NCBI GenBank assembly: GCA_965112735.1
Contig: OZ218951.1
Coordinates: 1,426,001-1,490,000, forward strand
DNA from: Phaeosaccion multiseriatum
Lineage: Eukaryota > Ochrophyta, other classes
Reading direction: 5' to 3'
Length of the DNA stretch: 64,000 nucleotides
Under the pieces are notes generated by a model. The model saw only the letters and a program-made list of their open reading frames with translations, was not told the DNA's origin and did not search any database. Position numbers and translations under genes: made by a program. Positions 1 through 14,200 of the stretch are shown piece by piece (positions within the stretch are counted from its first letter, which is position 1; each line of letters starts with the position of its first letter).

Positions 1-1157
1 GAGCACGAGGCACGCTTGCAGACAGAGCAGGTCAGTGGCAACACGCAGAGGCGTATGGGCATGCGTATGGGCAGGCAGGGAAGGCAAGGCCTCACTCCTC
101 CCCCTCCTCCTTCCCGTCCTCCTCCTCCTCCTCCTCCTTGTCCTCCTCGTCGTATTTGTTTCTCCTTCCGTCTCTTCTATTGATGTTGGTTGTTTGTGTT
201 GCACCCCCCCCCACCACCACCACCACCCACTCCCCCCTTACAACAGGCCCACAAGCAACTCGCAGCGAGGCTGGAGCAACAGACAGACGAGGCGCACGCA
301 GCCAAGCAGGCTGCCGAGGCGGCAATAGGAGCAGCAGGAGCAGCAGCAGCAGCAGCTGGACAAGCACGAGAGACAGGAGAAGGAGGAGAAGGAGAAGGAG
401 AAGACGGCCTTGCTCTCTCGGCCCAGCACCCTCGTCTAACAGACCTCACGGCGGAGGAGAGTAGCCCCTCAGCGGGTGGCATAACGTCGCTGAACTTCTC
501 TCCGAGGACGGCGGCGGCTGCCAAGCAACTCTTCTCGCAAGAGTCCAACCGAGCGGACCTTATGGGGGAGAGCACGCAGGTATATGGGCATGGACGCGGG
601 ATGGTACTGGACGGGCGTGGTACGGACTGACTTTGTGTGTTCTTATTCTTGCTTTGCGTTCGTGGCCTGTGTTTGGGGATTACTTACATCATTCACTCAC
701 TCACCCACTCACTCAATCACCCACTCACTCACTCACCCACTCACTCACCCACTCTCACTCACCCACTCATCCACTCACTCCCACAGGTCATTACGCAATT
801 GCAAGCCGAGGTTGCCCGCCTTCGGAAAGAGAACAGTAAGTTGAAGGTTGAACTTGAGTTTGAGTTGAAATGTCAAAATGTTGACCACCCCACCTACGGC
901 CGGGAGGGACGGAGCGTCGTGTAGACAAATTTATGCTGTTTCAGTTTCTTGTGTATGCGGGCACGTCGTGTGTGTGTTTGTGTATTTGAGTGTATGTATA
1001 GGTGTGCGTTTGTGTATGTGCGTGTATGTATAGATGTATGCGTTTGTGTGTGTGCGTGTGTGTGTGGCGTGCGCCTACTTGATTTTCATTTCCCACCCCG
1101 ATGCTGCACGAAGAATCTGTCTCTATCACTCACACCTGCACGCACACACACACACAC

Positions 1158-1194
<37 letters not shown>

Positions 1195-2899
1195 AACACA
1201 CCCGCACGCACGCACACAACGAAAAGGTCGAGTAAAGGAAGAGAACGAGGATCTGAAGCGCGAGAAGGCCAAGGCCGCTACCTCGCAGGAGGCTTCAAGC
1301 ATGAGCTATCACGCGCTCTCCGTGCAGATCAAAAAGCTCAGCGGGTAAGGAAGGGGTGGTGTCAGCCATTGTTTGGTCTTTTGGCACTCATTGACAGCTC
1401 ATGGACATGGTCAGACAGGAAGTTTAGCTCACATGTCCTTCCTTCTCGACTCTCGCGACCCCTTGTGATTCACTGACGCATCCCCCCCCCCCTCCCTCCC
1501 TCTGTCCTCCCCTCCATCCCCTTGTGATTCACTGACATATCCCCCTCCCTCCCTCTGTCCTCCCTCCATCCCCTTGTGATTCACTGACATATCCCCCCCC
1601 CCCTCAGGGCCAACAAAAAGTTCATCGAAGAGGTGAGCCGTGTGTCAGACATGCGTGATGCCGTGGAGGTCCGCAACCTCCAGCTGGAGGAGCAGCTCTT
1701 CAACAAGAAGGAGGAGGTGGAGGCGCACAGGCTCTTCTACGAGAGTGAGGTCACCAAGGGCAAAAAGTACTTGAAGGTGTGTGTAATGGGGGTGGCGTCG
1801 GTACCTGGTGTCAACAGGGTGGGTGGGTAGGTGGGTGGGTGGATGGATGTGGTTGGAGTACGATGATAGTAGAGCAGTAGGTAGTGGTACTGGGAGTAGA
1901 GCATAGTAACAGTAGTTGTTGCAGTAGTAGGAGTCTTTTCCGACTATACATTTCTCTAACCTCCACGCCCCTTTCCGCCCCACCCTTTGCTTACGTGACG
2001 TTTCGTATCACAAGATAATGGAGACAATGGTGAGTGCAAGTATGGAGAAACGTGAGGGATGGATGGATGGCCATGGATGGCAACGGATGGCAGGGTGGAT
2101 CGGGAGGGAGCAGGATTCCCAGCGTTGCTTTACTCAGTTTGTATGCCGGTTTCTCTCCCCCTCCCTCCCTCCTTTTCTCTCTCACTTTTCTCTCCCCCCC
2201 ATCTCTATCTTTCCTCTCCCTCGCTCCTTCTCCTCTCTCTCTCTCTCTCTCTCTCCGTCTCTTACTCTCTCCCCTCCTCTCTTTCGTCTCTGCCCCTCTC
2301 GCTCTGCCTAACCAAAGGTGCGTCTGGTGGCCGACCAACGCACCCCCATCGGTGATGGTGAGAAGGAGGAGCTGGTGTACCAACTGGCGGCCATGTTTGG
2401 CGACTGCAACAGGGAGGACCATGCGATGGTCTCGGCTGTAGACCTGCTCTCACACGCACCCAAGACGCGAGGTACGAGGGAGAGACGACGGCAGTAGAGC
2501 AGCAGTAGATGGCAGTCTATGGTAGTGGATGGCACTACCCCGCATCCCATCCCCTCCCATCGTATTACCAACCGCTCTATCGGCCGACCGACCTGTTCTC
2601 TTCTCTCGCCCTCTCCTCTCCCGCTGCCGTTGACCTCCCACCCTCGTCCACTGTCCTCTGGCATCCATGTCCCAATCCCCTCCACCCCCCAATGTATTCC
2701 CCCTCCACACACACATGACCCAACCACAGACACCTTCACTGCGAGCTTCAGCAGTGCGGCGAGCAGCGTTAGCAACCTCATGTCGGCCTTCAAACGGGCT
2801 GCACCAAGCCCCAACACCAATGGGGGGGGAGCGAGTGGGAGCAGTGGAAGCAGCGGCATGACTCTGGGCTCCGGGAGGCTCTTCAAGTACTCTTCGTAA
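1..2899 (+). CDS. Coiled-coil protein, 3' part (8 exons, 5' end outside window)
   Basis: Exons joined by phase: 1-30, 247-579, 787-835, 1227-1344, 1608-1776, 2015-2029, 2318-2471, 2730-2899 (TAA stop). The visible 345 residues are mostly charged alpha-helix with coiled-coil character (for example QLQAEVARLRKENS and KEENEDLKREKAKA), then a more globular part around residues 230-290 containing EELVYQLAAMFGDCNRED. The tail is Ser/Gly-rich and ends KYSS. Every junction has GT-AG borders and the phases add up, including a 15-nt exon at 2015-2029. I do not recognise the family. The layout suggests a structural or motor-tail coiled-coil protein, but no motor or other catalytic domain is visible in this window. 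It converges on VPS35L. Confidence 0.7.
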
Positions 2900-3485
2900 G
2901 AACTTCTCATGGTAGAGAACTTCTCTCTTTTGCTCGCTTGGGCTTTGCGTTGTCTCGGGCTGGGGCTGGGGGGCGGGCAGCTCGTACGCTGCCATCACCA
3001 ACTCTTTTTGAGTTTGCTTTTGGCAGTCATAAATTATTTTAGTTCATAAAAAATGAGCATTTGCACATCCCAATCCCAACAATCACTCACAGCCCATAGA
3101 TGGCACCAGAGGCAAGCCCATAGATGGCACCAGAGGCAAGCCCATAGATGGCACCAGAGGCAAGCCCATAGATGGCACCAGAGGCAAGCCCATAGATGGC
3201 ACCAGAGGCAAGCCCATAGATGGCACCAGAGGCAAGCCCATAGATGGCACCAGAGGCAAGGGGGGCTCTCTTGCATCCCCTCCTTGCCGTTGCGGCCGCC
3301 TTGTTGCTCGTATCAAAGGCGCCGCCTTGTTGAGACGCATGGCTGCGGGCCGTCTCGAAATTCTCCGTGGCCCACGGGTTAGTCCTGACACCAGCAGCTT
3401 TTAAGTCCTGACACCAGCGGAAGCAAGAAGCAGCACTCACCCCCTACTCGATGGTGGGTACCATCACCCACTGTCCCACCGCTCT
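2900..3485. other. Convergent intergenic region with minisatellite
   Basis: This lies between the stop codons of the coiled-coil gene (+) and VPS35L (-). It holds a seven-copy 24-bp minisatellite (3093-3260) and two close copies of AGTCCTGACACCAGC at 3381 and 3404, a word also found far away in the window. No gene is supported; the open frames across the minisatellite are repeat translations. Confidence 0.7.
3093..3260. repeat. 24-bp minisatellite, 7 copies
   Basis: Seven head-to-tail, apparently identical units of 24 bp, each containing CCATAGATGGCACCAG. There are no unique spacers, so it is not a CRISPR array. It sits between two convergent genes and all six frames read as short peptide repeats. 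Confidence 0.95.
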
Positions 3486-6400
3486 TCACGCAGAGAGCGC
3501 AGCCCGCAGAATGCCCACGCCGATGTCCACGCTCCTCTGCACACCCCTCTCCCTCTCCCTCTTCCTTTCCATCTGTCCGGCTCCCACCCCTTGCTCTCCC
3601 CCCTCGGTCCCTGCCTCCTCCACTGTCAGGCCCTGTGCTTGCTCGGAGGGTATCTCAGGGTGTCCCAAGAAAGGCCCTCCTCCTCCTCCTCCTGCTCCTC
3701 CTCCTCCTCCTCGACTTGGAAACCCTCCTTCTTCCCCTGTGCTGAGGCGCATCACGGCAGTCACGTGGGCGACCTTCGGGGGAGGGGGGCGGAGGCGGGG
3801 GTGGATGGATTGAGCATTGAGCCAGATCAGGGAGGAGACAACAATGGGTTGGGTCGATGAGGGAGGGAGGAGACAACAATGGGTTGGGTCCATGAGGGAG
3901 GGAGGAGAATGGATTCAGCGGGGTTGAGGAGGGGAGGGATTCATGTTGCACAGAGTCGGGGCGTGGGTGGTGGGTGGTGTGGGTGAAGGAAGGGGTCAGA
4001 ATGAAACATTGGGTGGGGTCGGGTGGAGGAGAGAAAAAAGCAATGACCCTCTCGCTCTGCCCTCGCTCAGTACGCACCGTGTTGGCATGATACTTGAGGA
4101 GCGCCTGGTCTGCAGGGGTGGTGCCCCTTCCTGTGCGCCCCCTCCTTGGGACGGACTGAGCCACCGACAAAAGTGCTACTATGCGCCGGGCCGCCTCCTC
4201 AGTCACCCACAGACAGTCCACAATCTGAGTATTGACAACCGTGTGATAACCGTGCGATGAGCGAGTGTGTAAATAAGTGGGTGAGTGTTGGGAGGGCGGG
4301 CCGGAGGCTGGGAGGGAGAGGACCGACAAACACACACACACAAACAAACACACACACATCGAAATACACACACACGAAGGGGGGAAACGATAATAGACAC
4401 AGAGACGAGCACAAGACAAGAGCTGTGTGGAGAGATGTCACCCTCTCCCATCCGCTGCCATCCCGTTGTACGCTCTCACCAAGTTGGAGAGGTCGAGTGC
4501 GAAGTGCGCCATGAGAAAGGGCGTGTGTGCGTGCGTGTCTCCCTCTTGAAGAACACCGCCGCCGCTGCTGCCCCCCCCTCCTTCTCCTCCTCCTTCTCCT
4601 CCTCCTCCCCCTGCTCCTCCTCCTCCTCCTCCTCCTCCTCCTCCTCCTCCTCCTCCTCCTCCTCCTCCTCCTCCTCCTCCTCCTCCTCCCCCTGCTCCTC
4701 CTCCTCCTCCTCCTCCACCACCACCTCCCCCTCCTCCTCCTCCTCCTCCTCTTCCTCCAACCTCCCCTGCATCCACGGCCATCCTCACCCCTCCCTCCCT
4801 GGCCAGGCTCTGGGCCATGCTCTCTTTCATCTCCCCGAGGTGGGACGTGGCCATGAGCATGACTTGCTCCACCAGCCGCCTCAGCTCTCGCTGAAATGAC
4901 GCGCTTCCGGCAAAGAGGGAGCTTGTCGTGGCCGCTACTCTGACTAGACTGCTGTATGACCAACTGCTGCAGCTGGGGGCGGGTAGCGCGGCCAAAGCCT
5001 CAACGTGCACTGGCGGCTCCAACTGGGCATAGCACACCAGAAGGCGCAGCACTGAAAGATACACGGTCAGGGCCTCACCCGTGTGGGACTGCGCACATAC
5101 CATGCGTGTTGGTTGTCCGGGTCGACGCATCGTGAGGAAGAACAGGGAAGAGGGAAGAGACCAGTTCCAGCGCCACGGTGAGGGTCACACACGCACCCAC
5201 GGGCAAAATGTGAGTGAGTGGGTGAGTGAGTGAGTGAGTGAGTGAGGGAGTGAGTGAGCGAGTGAGTGAGTGAGTGAGGAAGGGAGGGAGTGGGTGAGGG
5301 AGGGAGTTAGTGAGTGGGTGTGTCCGTGAGTGAGTCAGTGAGTGAATAAGTGTGTGCATGAGTGAGTGAGTGAGTGAGTGAGTGAGTGAGTGAGTGAGTG
5401 AGTGAGTGAGTGAGTGAGTGAGTGAGTGGATGAGTGAGTGGATGAGTGAGTGGATGAGTGAGTGGGAAGTGACTGAGTGAATTGAGTCAGTGCAGGGGGG
5501 AGAAAGCGTACAAGCTTAGTCGCAGGATATAATGGGTACCTGCGCCAAATGTGCGTCTTGCAATGCGTGTGTGTTTGTCTCTGTCCTTCCGTCCCTCCCT
5601 AGTCACCTCCTTTCCCGACACCCTCTACGGAGATGTGTTTCTTTTGAACACGCACCTGCCATGGAAATCTTCTCACCGCCTTGAGGAGGCTCTCCAGAAG
5701 GGACAGCGGGCTCCCCCTACCACCATTTGTGACTTCGCTGCCGCTGTATGACCAACTGCGGCTGCGGCTGCTGCTACCGTTACCCGTGCTCACCTCCGCC
5801 GGAAGGATGGCCATCACCCCAAGCAAGTCCGATACGAAGGCGGCCAGTAGAGGGCCTGTGTACACGTGCTTCTGCTTCTGTTGCTGCTGCGGTTGGTTGT
5901 TCGGCAGCCCCTGTTGGAGTTTGGGATGGTAGGGGTGATGAAGCACCAGGTCCTGTGCCCTGATGACACCAGGTATCGATGCAGGCACGGACTCCACTCG
6001 GTCTTGTGCCAAGAAGGGGGGAGTGGTGCCGACGAGGGATACGGCGGAGCGGCAAAAGCGGTAGGCGTGGGGAAGGCACTGGATGGACGCACACGCACGC
6101 ACGCGCACACAGACACAGCACAACAGGGACAGAGTGTGCGTGTGAGAGATAGTGTGTGTGTGTGTGTGTGTGTGACAGAGAGAGGAGGACGAGTGTAAGA
6201 GAGAGGGAGAAAACCAAAAGGAGTACATGTGTTTATGAGTGTTGAGAGAAGAGAGAATGAATGGAGTCTGGTGACAGAAAGGGATGCAAAGGATGGAAGA
6301 TGGAGAACACCACCACAACATCTCATCATCTTTGTGGCACATCACGCACATGAGGCACATTACGCACACGAGCGGAAGGCGGTTACAGAAAAGTTCACTC

Positions 6401-6748
6401 ACAAGCAGGGGAACACACTTTATTGCATCGCCCACCCCTCACACTCACCCTGCAGATTATCGCCACACTGGTGCATTCTTTGTACAAGCGCAGCCGCGAA
6501 AAGTGGCCCCGAACGGAAGGCACCGTCGCGTTGCAAAAGGTGAAGCAGTCGTTAATGAAGCGTCGCTTCTCCTCCGCGTTCTTCCACCCGCCTGACCTCC
6601 CCGCCGCCGCCGCCGCTCCTCGTGCCCCTTCCCATCCACTGCCATCCCCTCCCCAGGGCCGCCTCCTCCTGCCCCTCTTTCGTGTCACCGTCTTCGACCC
6701 CATGGCGCTCCATTCGGCTTCAGCACCATCGCCTCTCTCCTCCTCCTC

Positions 6749-6785
<37 letters not shown>

Positions 6786-7063
6786 TCTTGTCCTTCTCTG
6801 TTGTCGGAAGCACTTCCGGCAAAGGCTGTTCCAGAGACTGCTGATGCTTCCTTCTCCATCTCCTCCTCCTCCTCCTCCTCCTCCTCCTCCTCCGCTTCGC
6901 CATGGTAGCTGTCGGTTTCCGCGCTTGCCCTTTGCGCTAGACGCAGCACCGCATAGACTATCCGATCGCGGAGCCCCCCCCGAACATGTCCGAAGCTTGC
7001 CCTGCTCTGCACGAGAAGGGCCAAACACGCCTCAAAGTCGCTGTGGGAGGATGGTGAGGGTGA

Positions 7064-7095
<32 letters not shown>

Positions 7096-8134
7096 ATGGG
7101 AATGTGAGAGAGAGGGAGAGGGAATGACAGAAGGAGGCAGGGGAGAGGGGAGAGGGGAGAGGAGGGAGAGAGAGAGGGAGAGAGAGGGAGAGAAGAGAGG
7201 AAGAGAGAGAGCGAGAGCGACAAAAGCGAGAGGAGAGAGGCGCACATTTTGTCACCACAGTCGCCAAGTCATTCCATCAGTCCTGCGAGGCAAGGGAGGG
7301 CAGGGGAGGAGAGGGGAGGGGACCTTGCTCCACCTCCTGTCGCCCTGCCCGGCCCTGCCCATATGCCGCCACCCTGCCCTGTCTTGCCCACGTGCTTCTA
7401 CCCTGTCTGTGCATTGCCTCGCCTCCACTCCACCCCACACCACCCCACCACCCTCCCCTCTTACCCGCTCAAGAGCTCCTCCACCCTCCCGACGAGACGA
7501 GTCAGCAGCCCGGCCACTTGGGTTCGACTCTCCTCCAGCACGAGGGGAGTAACCCCACCAGCGAGGAGAACCCCAACCCGGTACATGACATTAATCAGTT
7601 GCCCCGACTCTTTCTCTCCCTCTCCCTCTCTCCCTCCCTCTCCCTCTCCGTCTCTATCTCCCTCTCTCTCTCTCTCCCTCTCTCCCTCTCCGTGTCCTTT
7701 TTCCTGTTCCTGTCCCGCTGCTGTATCAACTGCTGCCGCTGCTGCTGTATCACCAACACCAACACGTCCCCCAGAGCCTGTCCAGCCCCCCCCAGCCTGC
7801 TGTCCTCGCTGGACAACAGGGTGGCACCTCTTGGTGTCAACGAACTGTGTGCGGTGCGTGTGGGGGTGAGGCGAGCAGGCAGGTACGGCACAGTATGGCA
7901 AGATATGCCAGGCAGGCAGGCAGGCAGGCAGGCAGACAGACGGACAGACAAAACAGGCAGACATACAGACAGGCAGACGGACAGACAGGCAGACAGACAG
8001 ACACAAAGACGGACAGGCAGAATGACAGACACAAAGACAGACAGGCAGATAGACAGGCAGACAGACAGACACAATGACGGACAGACAGACAGGCAGACAG
8101 ACACACACACAGACACACAGACAGACAGACAGTC

Positions 8135-8225
<91 letters not shown>

Positions 8226-11200
8226 AGGGAGAGGGGGACATAGACGGAGAAGAAGACAACGTTAGGGACAAGAAGCCCTCACGGCAGCTTTCTGTTTTCA
8301 GTTATTAGAAACGAAGGCCATTCAGTTTCGGACTCCTACTACAATCTTCTCTTGACTGATGAATCAAAACAAACCCTCATGCTCGATATCCTCAACCGAG
8401 GTGGACGGAGGGAGAGTCAACAACCAATAATAAGTCAACAACCAATAAGTTAACAAATAATATACTGCGAGTGTGTTCCGTTCCTCTCCTTTCTCACCCC
8501 AATACTCCTCTTTCTTCTCTTCTCTCCTCTTCTCTCCTCTCCTCTCCTCTCCTCTCCTCTCCTCTCTTCGCCTCCCTTCTCACGACCCCCCCACTCACCT
8601 CATCCAGCAGCTCCTTGCAGAGCTGTGTGCGTGTGCGTGTGTCGAGCAGCTCCAGCAGCCGCAGTAGGCATGGACTGACAGTCTGAGGCGCATAATGTCG
8701 GACTCGAGGGGCTATAGCACAGGCAAGCTCCCGGAGCTCCGCAGAGGCAGCAGATACCTTAGGCGAAGGGAAGGGAAGGGAAGGGAAGGGAAGGGAAGGG
8801 AAGGGAAGGGAAGGGAAGGGAAGGGAAGGGAAGGGAAGGGAAGGGAAAGGAAGGGAAGGGAAGGGAAGGGAAGGGAAGGGAAGGGAAGGGAAGGGAAGGG
8901 AAGGGAAGGGAAGGGAAGGGAAGGGAAGGGAAGGGAAGGGAAGGGAAGGGAAGGGAAGGGAAGGGAAGGGAAGGGAAGGGAAGGGAAGGGAAGAGAAGAG
9001 AAGGTAAGAGCAGAGAAGAGAAAAGAACTAATGCCCACACAAGGTACAGTCATGAAGAGTTGAAACTGAACTTCCCTCCCTCCACTGCCAACCTCCTCCT
9101 CCCCCCCCCCATCCATTGCCATCATCATCATCCTCCCCCTCCTCTCCCCCCATCACCCCCACCCTCCTCACCCACCCGCCCACCCATTGCCATCCTTCCC
9201 ACCCGCCTACCCACTCAGCCAGCCACTCACTCACTCACTCACTCACTCACCTCCTGCGGTTCGGCGGCGTCAACATGAGTAAGCACATCCCTGAGCAACA
9301 GCGCCACCTCCCTCTCGCTGTACCACCTGTCCAGCACTCCGAACCACGCCGTCGCAGCAAGGGCCAGCACCTTGAGACGACTGGTGTCAGGACCGGCTGG
9401 TACTCCACCGCTACTGCTGCCGCCATTTGTGACTCTGCTCATCGTATTCATACTCGTACTACTCATATTCATACTCCCACTGACGTCGTTCCACACTTCA
9501 TTAAGCACAGCCAGGCGCTGCTCCGGGGGGGGAGGAGAGATCTGCAGGCGCTGACCGAGCACGGCAAACACCTCTGCGGCGCTCAGGGCTGTGGGCCTCA
9601 GGGAGGAGGCTTCGCGCACAAGGAGGATCACCTGTATCACCAACGTGTGTGGATGTGCGTGTGTTGGTGTGTGTGTGTGTGGGTGGGCGGGTGTGTGTGT
9701 GCAAGTGTGATGTTCGTGTTTCGGTGTGTTTGTGTGGGGGTGTGGTGTGTGTGTGTTTGTGCGTATGAGTTGTATGTGAATGTGCCGTCACTCTTGTGGA
9801 GGAGTAGGGTGGAAACACTCCATCACGTACGTACATACGTATTGTGCTCTAATGACTTATTGCAATGCGCGGAGGGAGCACTAACCTCGGTGGCGAATGG
9901 GGAGTACAGCGCGGGGGCGAAGTACTCAAGGATGGCTCGCAGCACCTTGAGGGGGTTGGGAGGGAGGGGGGGGGGGGGGGGTAGGACAAATGGGCGTAAG
10001 GGCAAACACACATACAGATATACATGGCAGAGAGAACGGAGAAAGGAAATGTGGGTTTGTCAAGTTGAAGTTGGTTAAAGAGAGACTGGGTGGGCAGAAG
10101 TCTCACGGAAGCACATCCATTTTCTTCCACAACTCTTCCACACACTCTTCCACACTCTGTTCCTCTTTCCTCGTTGTTATCTCGCACCTCTAGATTGCCG
10201 CAAAAGTCGCGATAATGCTGAAGCACTTTACGAAACACGCCCTCCTCCGTCCCCGGCCCCAGATATTGCATGAGCCAGCGCATGGCGGGGGCGCGGAGGC
10301 GAACGAAGCCCTGTGTGATCATCCACTCCCCGCCTCCTCCTCCTCCTCCTCCTCCTCCTCCTTCTCCTCCTCCTCCTCCTCCTGCTCCTCCTGCTCCTGT
10401 AACTGCTGCTGCTGCCGCCCTGGCCGCTGCCGCTGTGGCGTGCCCCATGCGCACCATTCTGCGATCATCGTTCCCTGTACCACCACCGCTGGAGCCGCCA
10501 TCTGTGAAGCCGAAGAGGTCGTCACAGACCATCACAGTCATATAGGCTGAACGGCATGGTGCCACGCTTCGGCCCACCTTACTCAGATAGGCACGAGCGT
10601 ATACCGCCACCAAAGGGTCCCCCACACCCCTGGGTACGTGTATGTGTGTGTGTGCGTGTGTGCGTGTGTGTGTGCGTGTGTACGTGTGTGTGCGAGTGTG
10701 TATGCGTATGTGTGGGTAGATGGGTAGTGGGTGTGTGTGTGGGTGAGGGGAGGGGAGGGACAAGGCATAGAAAACGAAATGTCAAACAAGCCCTGTCCTC
10801 CTTCTCCCTCCCGTCTGAGAGCAGCGAACGAGCTTCAGAGCTTCCCCTTTCGAAAAGGGAGGCAGAGACAAGCATGCACACAGCACACGTACACACGCAC
10901 ACACACACGCACACACACGCGCATACACACACCGTAGACGACACACAGACAGAGACTTCGAGGATGGATGGAAGAGCAAACGGCTTTTTACCCCTCTCTC
11001 TCTCGATGTCTCGTCTCACTAGTTTGAGTTTGCGTACATCAATAGCGCATGCACTTACGTCTATACCCATCCAGCAACCCACCCACATACCCACTTCCTA
11101 CCTACCTACCCCCCCGCCACCCACATACCCACTTCCTACCTACCTACCCACCCACATACCTACCCACCTACCCACCCACCTCGCACTTACACACTCACCC

Positions 11201-14200
11201 ACCCACCTGATGAGAGTTGCCAGTCTGCCCAGGATGGCTGGAAACTCCTCCTCCCCCACGAGGAAGCGATAACACGGCAACATGCACACTTCCACGAGCA
11301 GACGGGGCAGGAGCTCGCGAATACAGGCAGTCTTGTAGAACCAATTGCGGCACATTTCCTTCGCCGGAGAGCTAGAGAAGGAGGGACGAAGATAGGGAGG
11401 GAGGGAGGGAGGGAGGGAGGGAGGGAGGGAGGGAGGGAGGGAGGGAGGGAGGGAGGGAGGGAGGGAGGGAGGGAGGGAGGGAGGGAGGGAGGGAGGGGGG
11501 AGGGAGGGAGGGAGGGAGGGCGGGCGGGCGGGCGGGAGGGGGGGGGGGAATAAGGGATTCAGACAAAGGGCAGAGGGAGGGTGCGTCTTCTGATGGCAAC
11601 GGACGTCTGATACCCATCATACTCTCGGGGGCGGGGGGAGGCTCTTTCCTCCGATGCTTCTCCTCCTCCTCCTCCTCCACCACCACCTCCACCACCACCA
11701 CCACCACCACCACCACCTCTTCCATCGTCCTCCTCCACATTTCTACGCCAGAGCTAATTGCAGCCTTCGCCCCTCCCTCCCCATTTCGCGCATCCAGTCA
11801 GCAAGAGAAACAAACGCACACATGCGCACATGCACATACACATAAAGAGGAGGAGGGAGAGAGATGCCCCATTCCCCGCCAACACACATACACAAACACA
11901 TACACACACACACATATAAACAAACCCTCTGTCTCTCCCTACTCGAACTAATTACGCCCCTCAGCCTTTTCTTTACCCTTCCATACACTTACGTAGCCTT
12001 ACCTAACATCTTCCGCGACGAAGTCAGGCGGCAACACCTCCTTCCTAGCAGCAACAGCCCCGGGCTGGGCAGTTGGTGATACAGCAGGGGGCTTCTTGCC
12101 TCTCTTCGCACTGTCCCCGTCCGTCTCCGTCCCCCCCGGGAGGTCGTCAAAGTCTGGCGGCTGTGTGCAGTTTCAGGGAGGGAAGGGGGGGGTGGGTGGG
12201 AGCGTCAGTTTCAGTTTCAGTTTCAGAGTAGTAGACCTTAAGGTTGGGGGGGGGGTTTGGACGGAGCGGGCGGCTAACAGGTTGGTACTCATACCCCACC
12301 CCACCCCACCCCCCCCCCACACACACAAACAAACACACACACGCCCCCTCAACACCCCTCTCACCATTGACTTGCTCACTCTCTCACTCACTCACTCACT
12401 GACGCACGCACCTCCTGTGCCTTGTCCTTGATCCTTTTGAAGACAAGCCCTCCAAACGTGTCCAGCACCTCTATAATGAGCACAAAGAGAGCAGGGAAGG
12501 CAGCCAATGCCTCCCCCGAGGCACCGCAGTCTCCCAGCAGCTTAGCGGCTTGGATGGCGGACTTGACAGCGTTGACCTTCTCCTCCTGTTCCCACTGCCG
12601 CATCATGTCCGCGCGGAGTCCCTAATATAATTTCGTCAGGATGTGCAATACGGACATGTGACAGTGGTCGGAGGGGTAGAGCGAAGAAAGTGAGTGAGGG
12701 TGAGAGAGAGAGGGAAGAGAGAGAGGGAGAGGGAGAGGTGAGAGAGAGAGATCAGAGGGAGTGAGGTAAGAGAGAGAGGTTAAGAGAGCGAGAGGTAAGA
12801 GAGCGAGAGAGAGAGGTAAGAGAGAGAGGTAAAGAGAGAGAGAGGTAAGAGAAAGAGAGAGAGAGGTAAGAGGTAAAAAGAGAGATATGTGGGCGTTGAG
12901 TAGTGAGGGGGGCTTGCCATGCTTTGGATCAGAGCTCGTGCGTGTTTGTTCGTGAAAAGGAGCGAGACAGCTGAACCTATTCAAGACAACTGTACGTGTA
13001 ACCGAAACCGTAACCGTAACCGTACTCACAAAGTCATTCATCCACCAATCCCCCTGCCTCTTCCCCTCTCTCTCTCTCTCTCTCTCAAGAAGCCCAGCTC
13101 ACCCCTCCCACCTGAATGTGGACTACGTACTCCCTCAGCGACCATGACACATGCAGCCCTCCCCCCCCGGGGGAAGACAGCACGCCCGCACCCACACCCG
13201 AGGGGGGCCTCTCCAGGAGAAGGCCCCCTCCCTCCGTGTTGGGCCCCTCGGGATCGTCGGACGATGGCACCCCACGGCCCTTACTCTTTCTCAATTCGAG
13301 GAACTTGAGTCGCTGACTCCGCGCCTGCTCCATCGACGTCTCTTGTGCTTGGGGGGCAGTGACGGTGGGGTGGTGGGAGTGCGACGCATATCAAAGGGGG
13401 TTGGGGGGGGGGAGGAGAAGAGAGAGGGAGAGAGAGAGAGAAGAAAAGAGAGAGATGGGAGGGAGTGAGGCAAGGACGCACAAAAATGACCGAGTTGCGT
13501 TGGAGCAGAGAAAGAACGGGACTCCCAGTCATTCCTGACCCCCTTCACAGGACCCCAACAAAGACCCCCAATGTCAAGCAGCAGAGCATGCAGTACGTAT
13601 GTGTGCAGAGGGAGAGAGAGAAATATAGGGAGAGAATGAGAGACACATGAAGAGAGAGAGATACATGTATACAGAGAGAGGGAGAGATGGGAGAAGGAGA
13701 GAGAGAGATATTCCCAGAGCATAAAAGTAGAGTGATGGTGTGTGGAGCTGACAACCTGCCTACCGCGTATGCTCCTGTTCCTCCCCTCTCTCCCCTCCCC
13801 TCTCTCCCCCCCACACCCCACTCTCTCACCACCATCAGTAGCAGCAGTAGCCCCTCCTCCTCCTCCTCCTCCTCCTCCTCCTCCTCCTCCTCCTCCTCCT
13901 CCTCCTCCTTGGGACAAGATGGCGGAGGCCAATGCCTCATCTTGCACGAAGTTCCCCACCATATCACGACGATGAGATGCCCACTCATACTCGTACTCAA
14001 CCTCTCTACCAAGTCCCTCCCCCTCCCCCCCACCCCGCGAAGGGCCAGAGCCAAGGCCAGGCTCAGGGTCAGGACCAGCACTGCTGTGGTGGTGAAAGAG
14101 CGATGGCGTTCCCCCTGTATCACCAACTGCCGTACCGCCTCCGCCTCCTCCACCTCCTCTCTCTCCTTTGATCCGCCCTGTGCTCCTCGAGCTCCCCTGC

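Noticed and set aside
1138-1192. CA/GT dinucleotide runs as regulatory Z-DNA
   Set aside because: Such runs occur in nearly every intron here; nothing sets this one apart.
3093-3260. Regular 24-bp repeats as a CRISPR array
   Set aside because: Units are directly adjacent with no spacers, and the genome is eukaryotic; it is a minisatellite.
3093-3276. Open frames of about 80-110 aa across the minisatellite on both strands
   Set aside because: They are open in several frames only because the 24-bp unit is a multiple of three.
7837-8271. Long Cys/Val/Ser open frame over the CAGA array
   Set aside because: Pure repeat translation inside a VPS35L intron; no codon bias or start context.
8695-9131. 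Open frames over the GGGAA array
   Set aside because: Repeat translation (EGKGR or PSLPF units); the array is intronic.
13000-13025. Telomere-like GTAACCGTAACCGT repeat, and CCCTAACCCTA-like words near 57400 and 54218
   Set aside because: Only two to four units, in the middle of gene-dense sequence, with no array; too short to call interstitial telomere.
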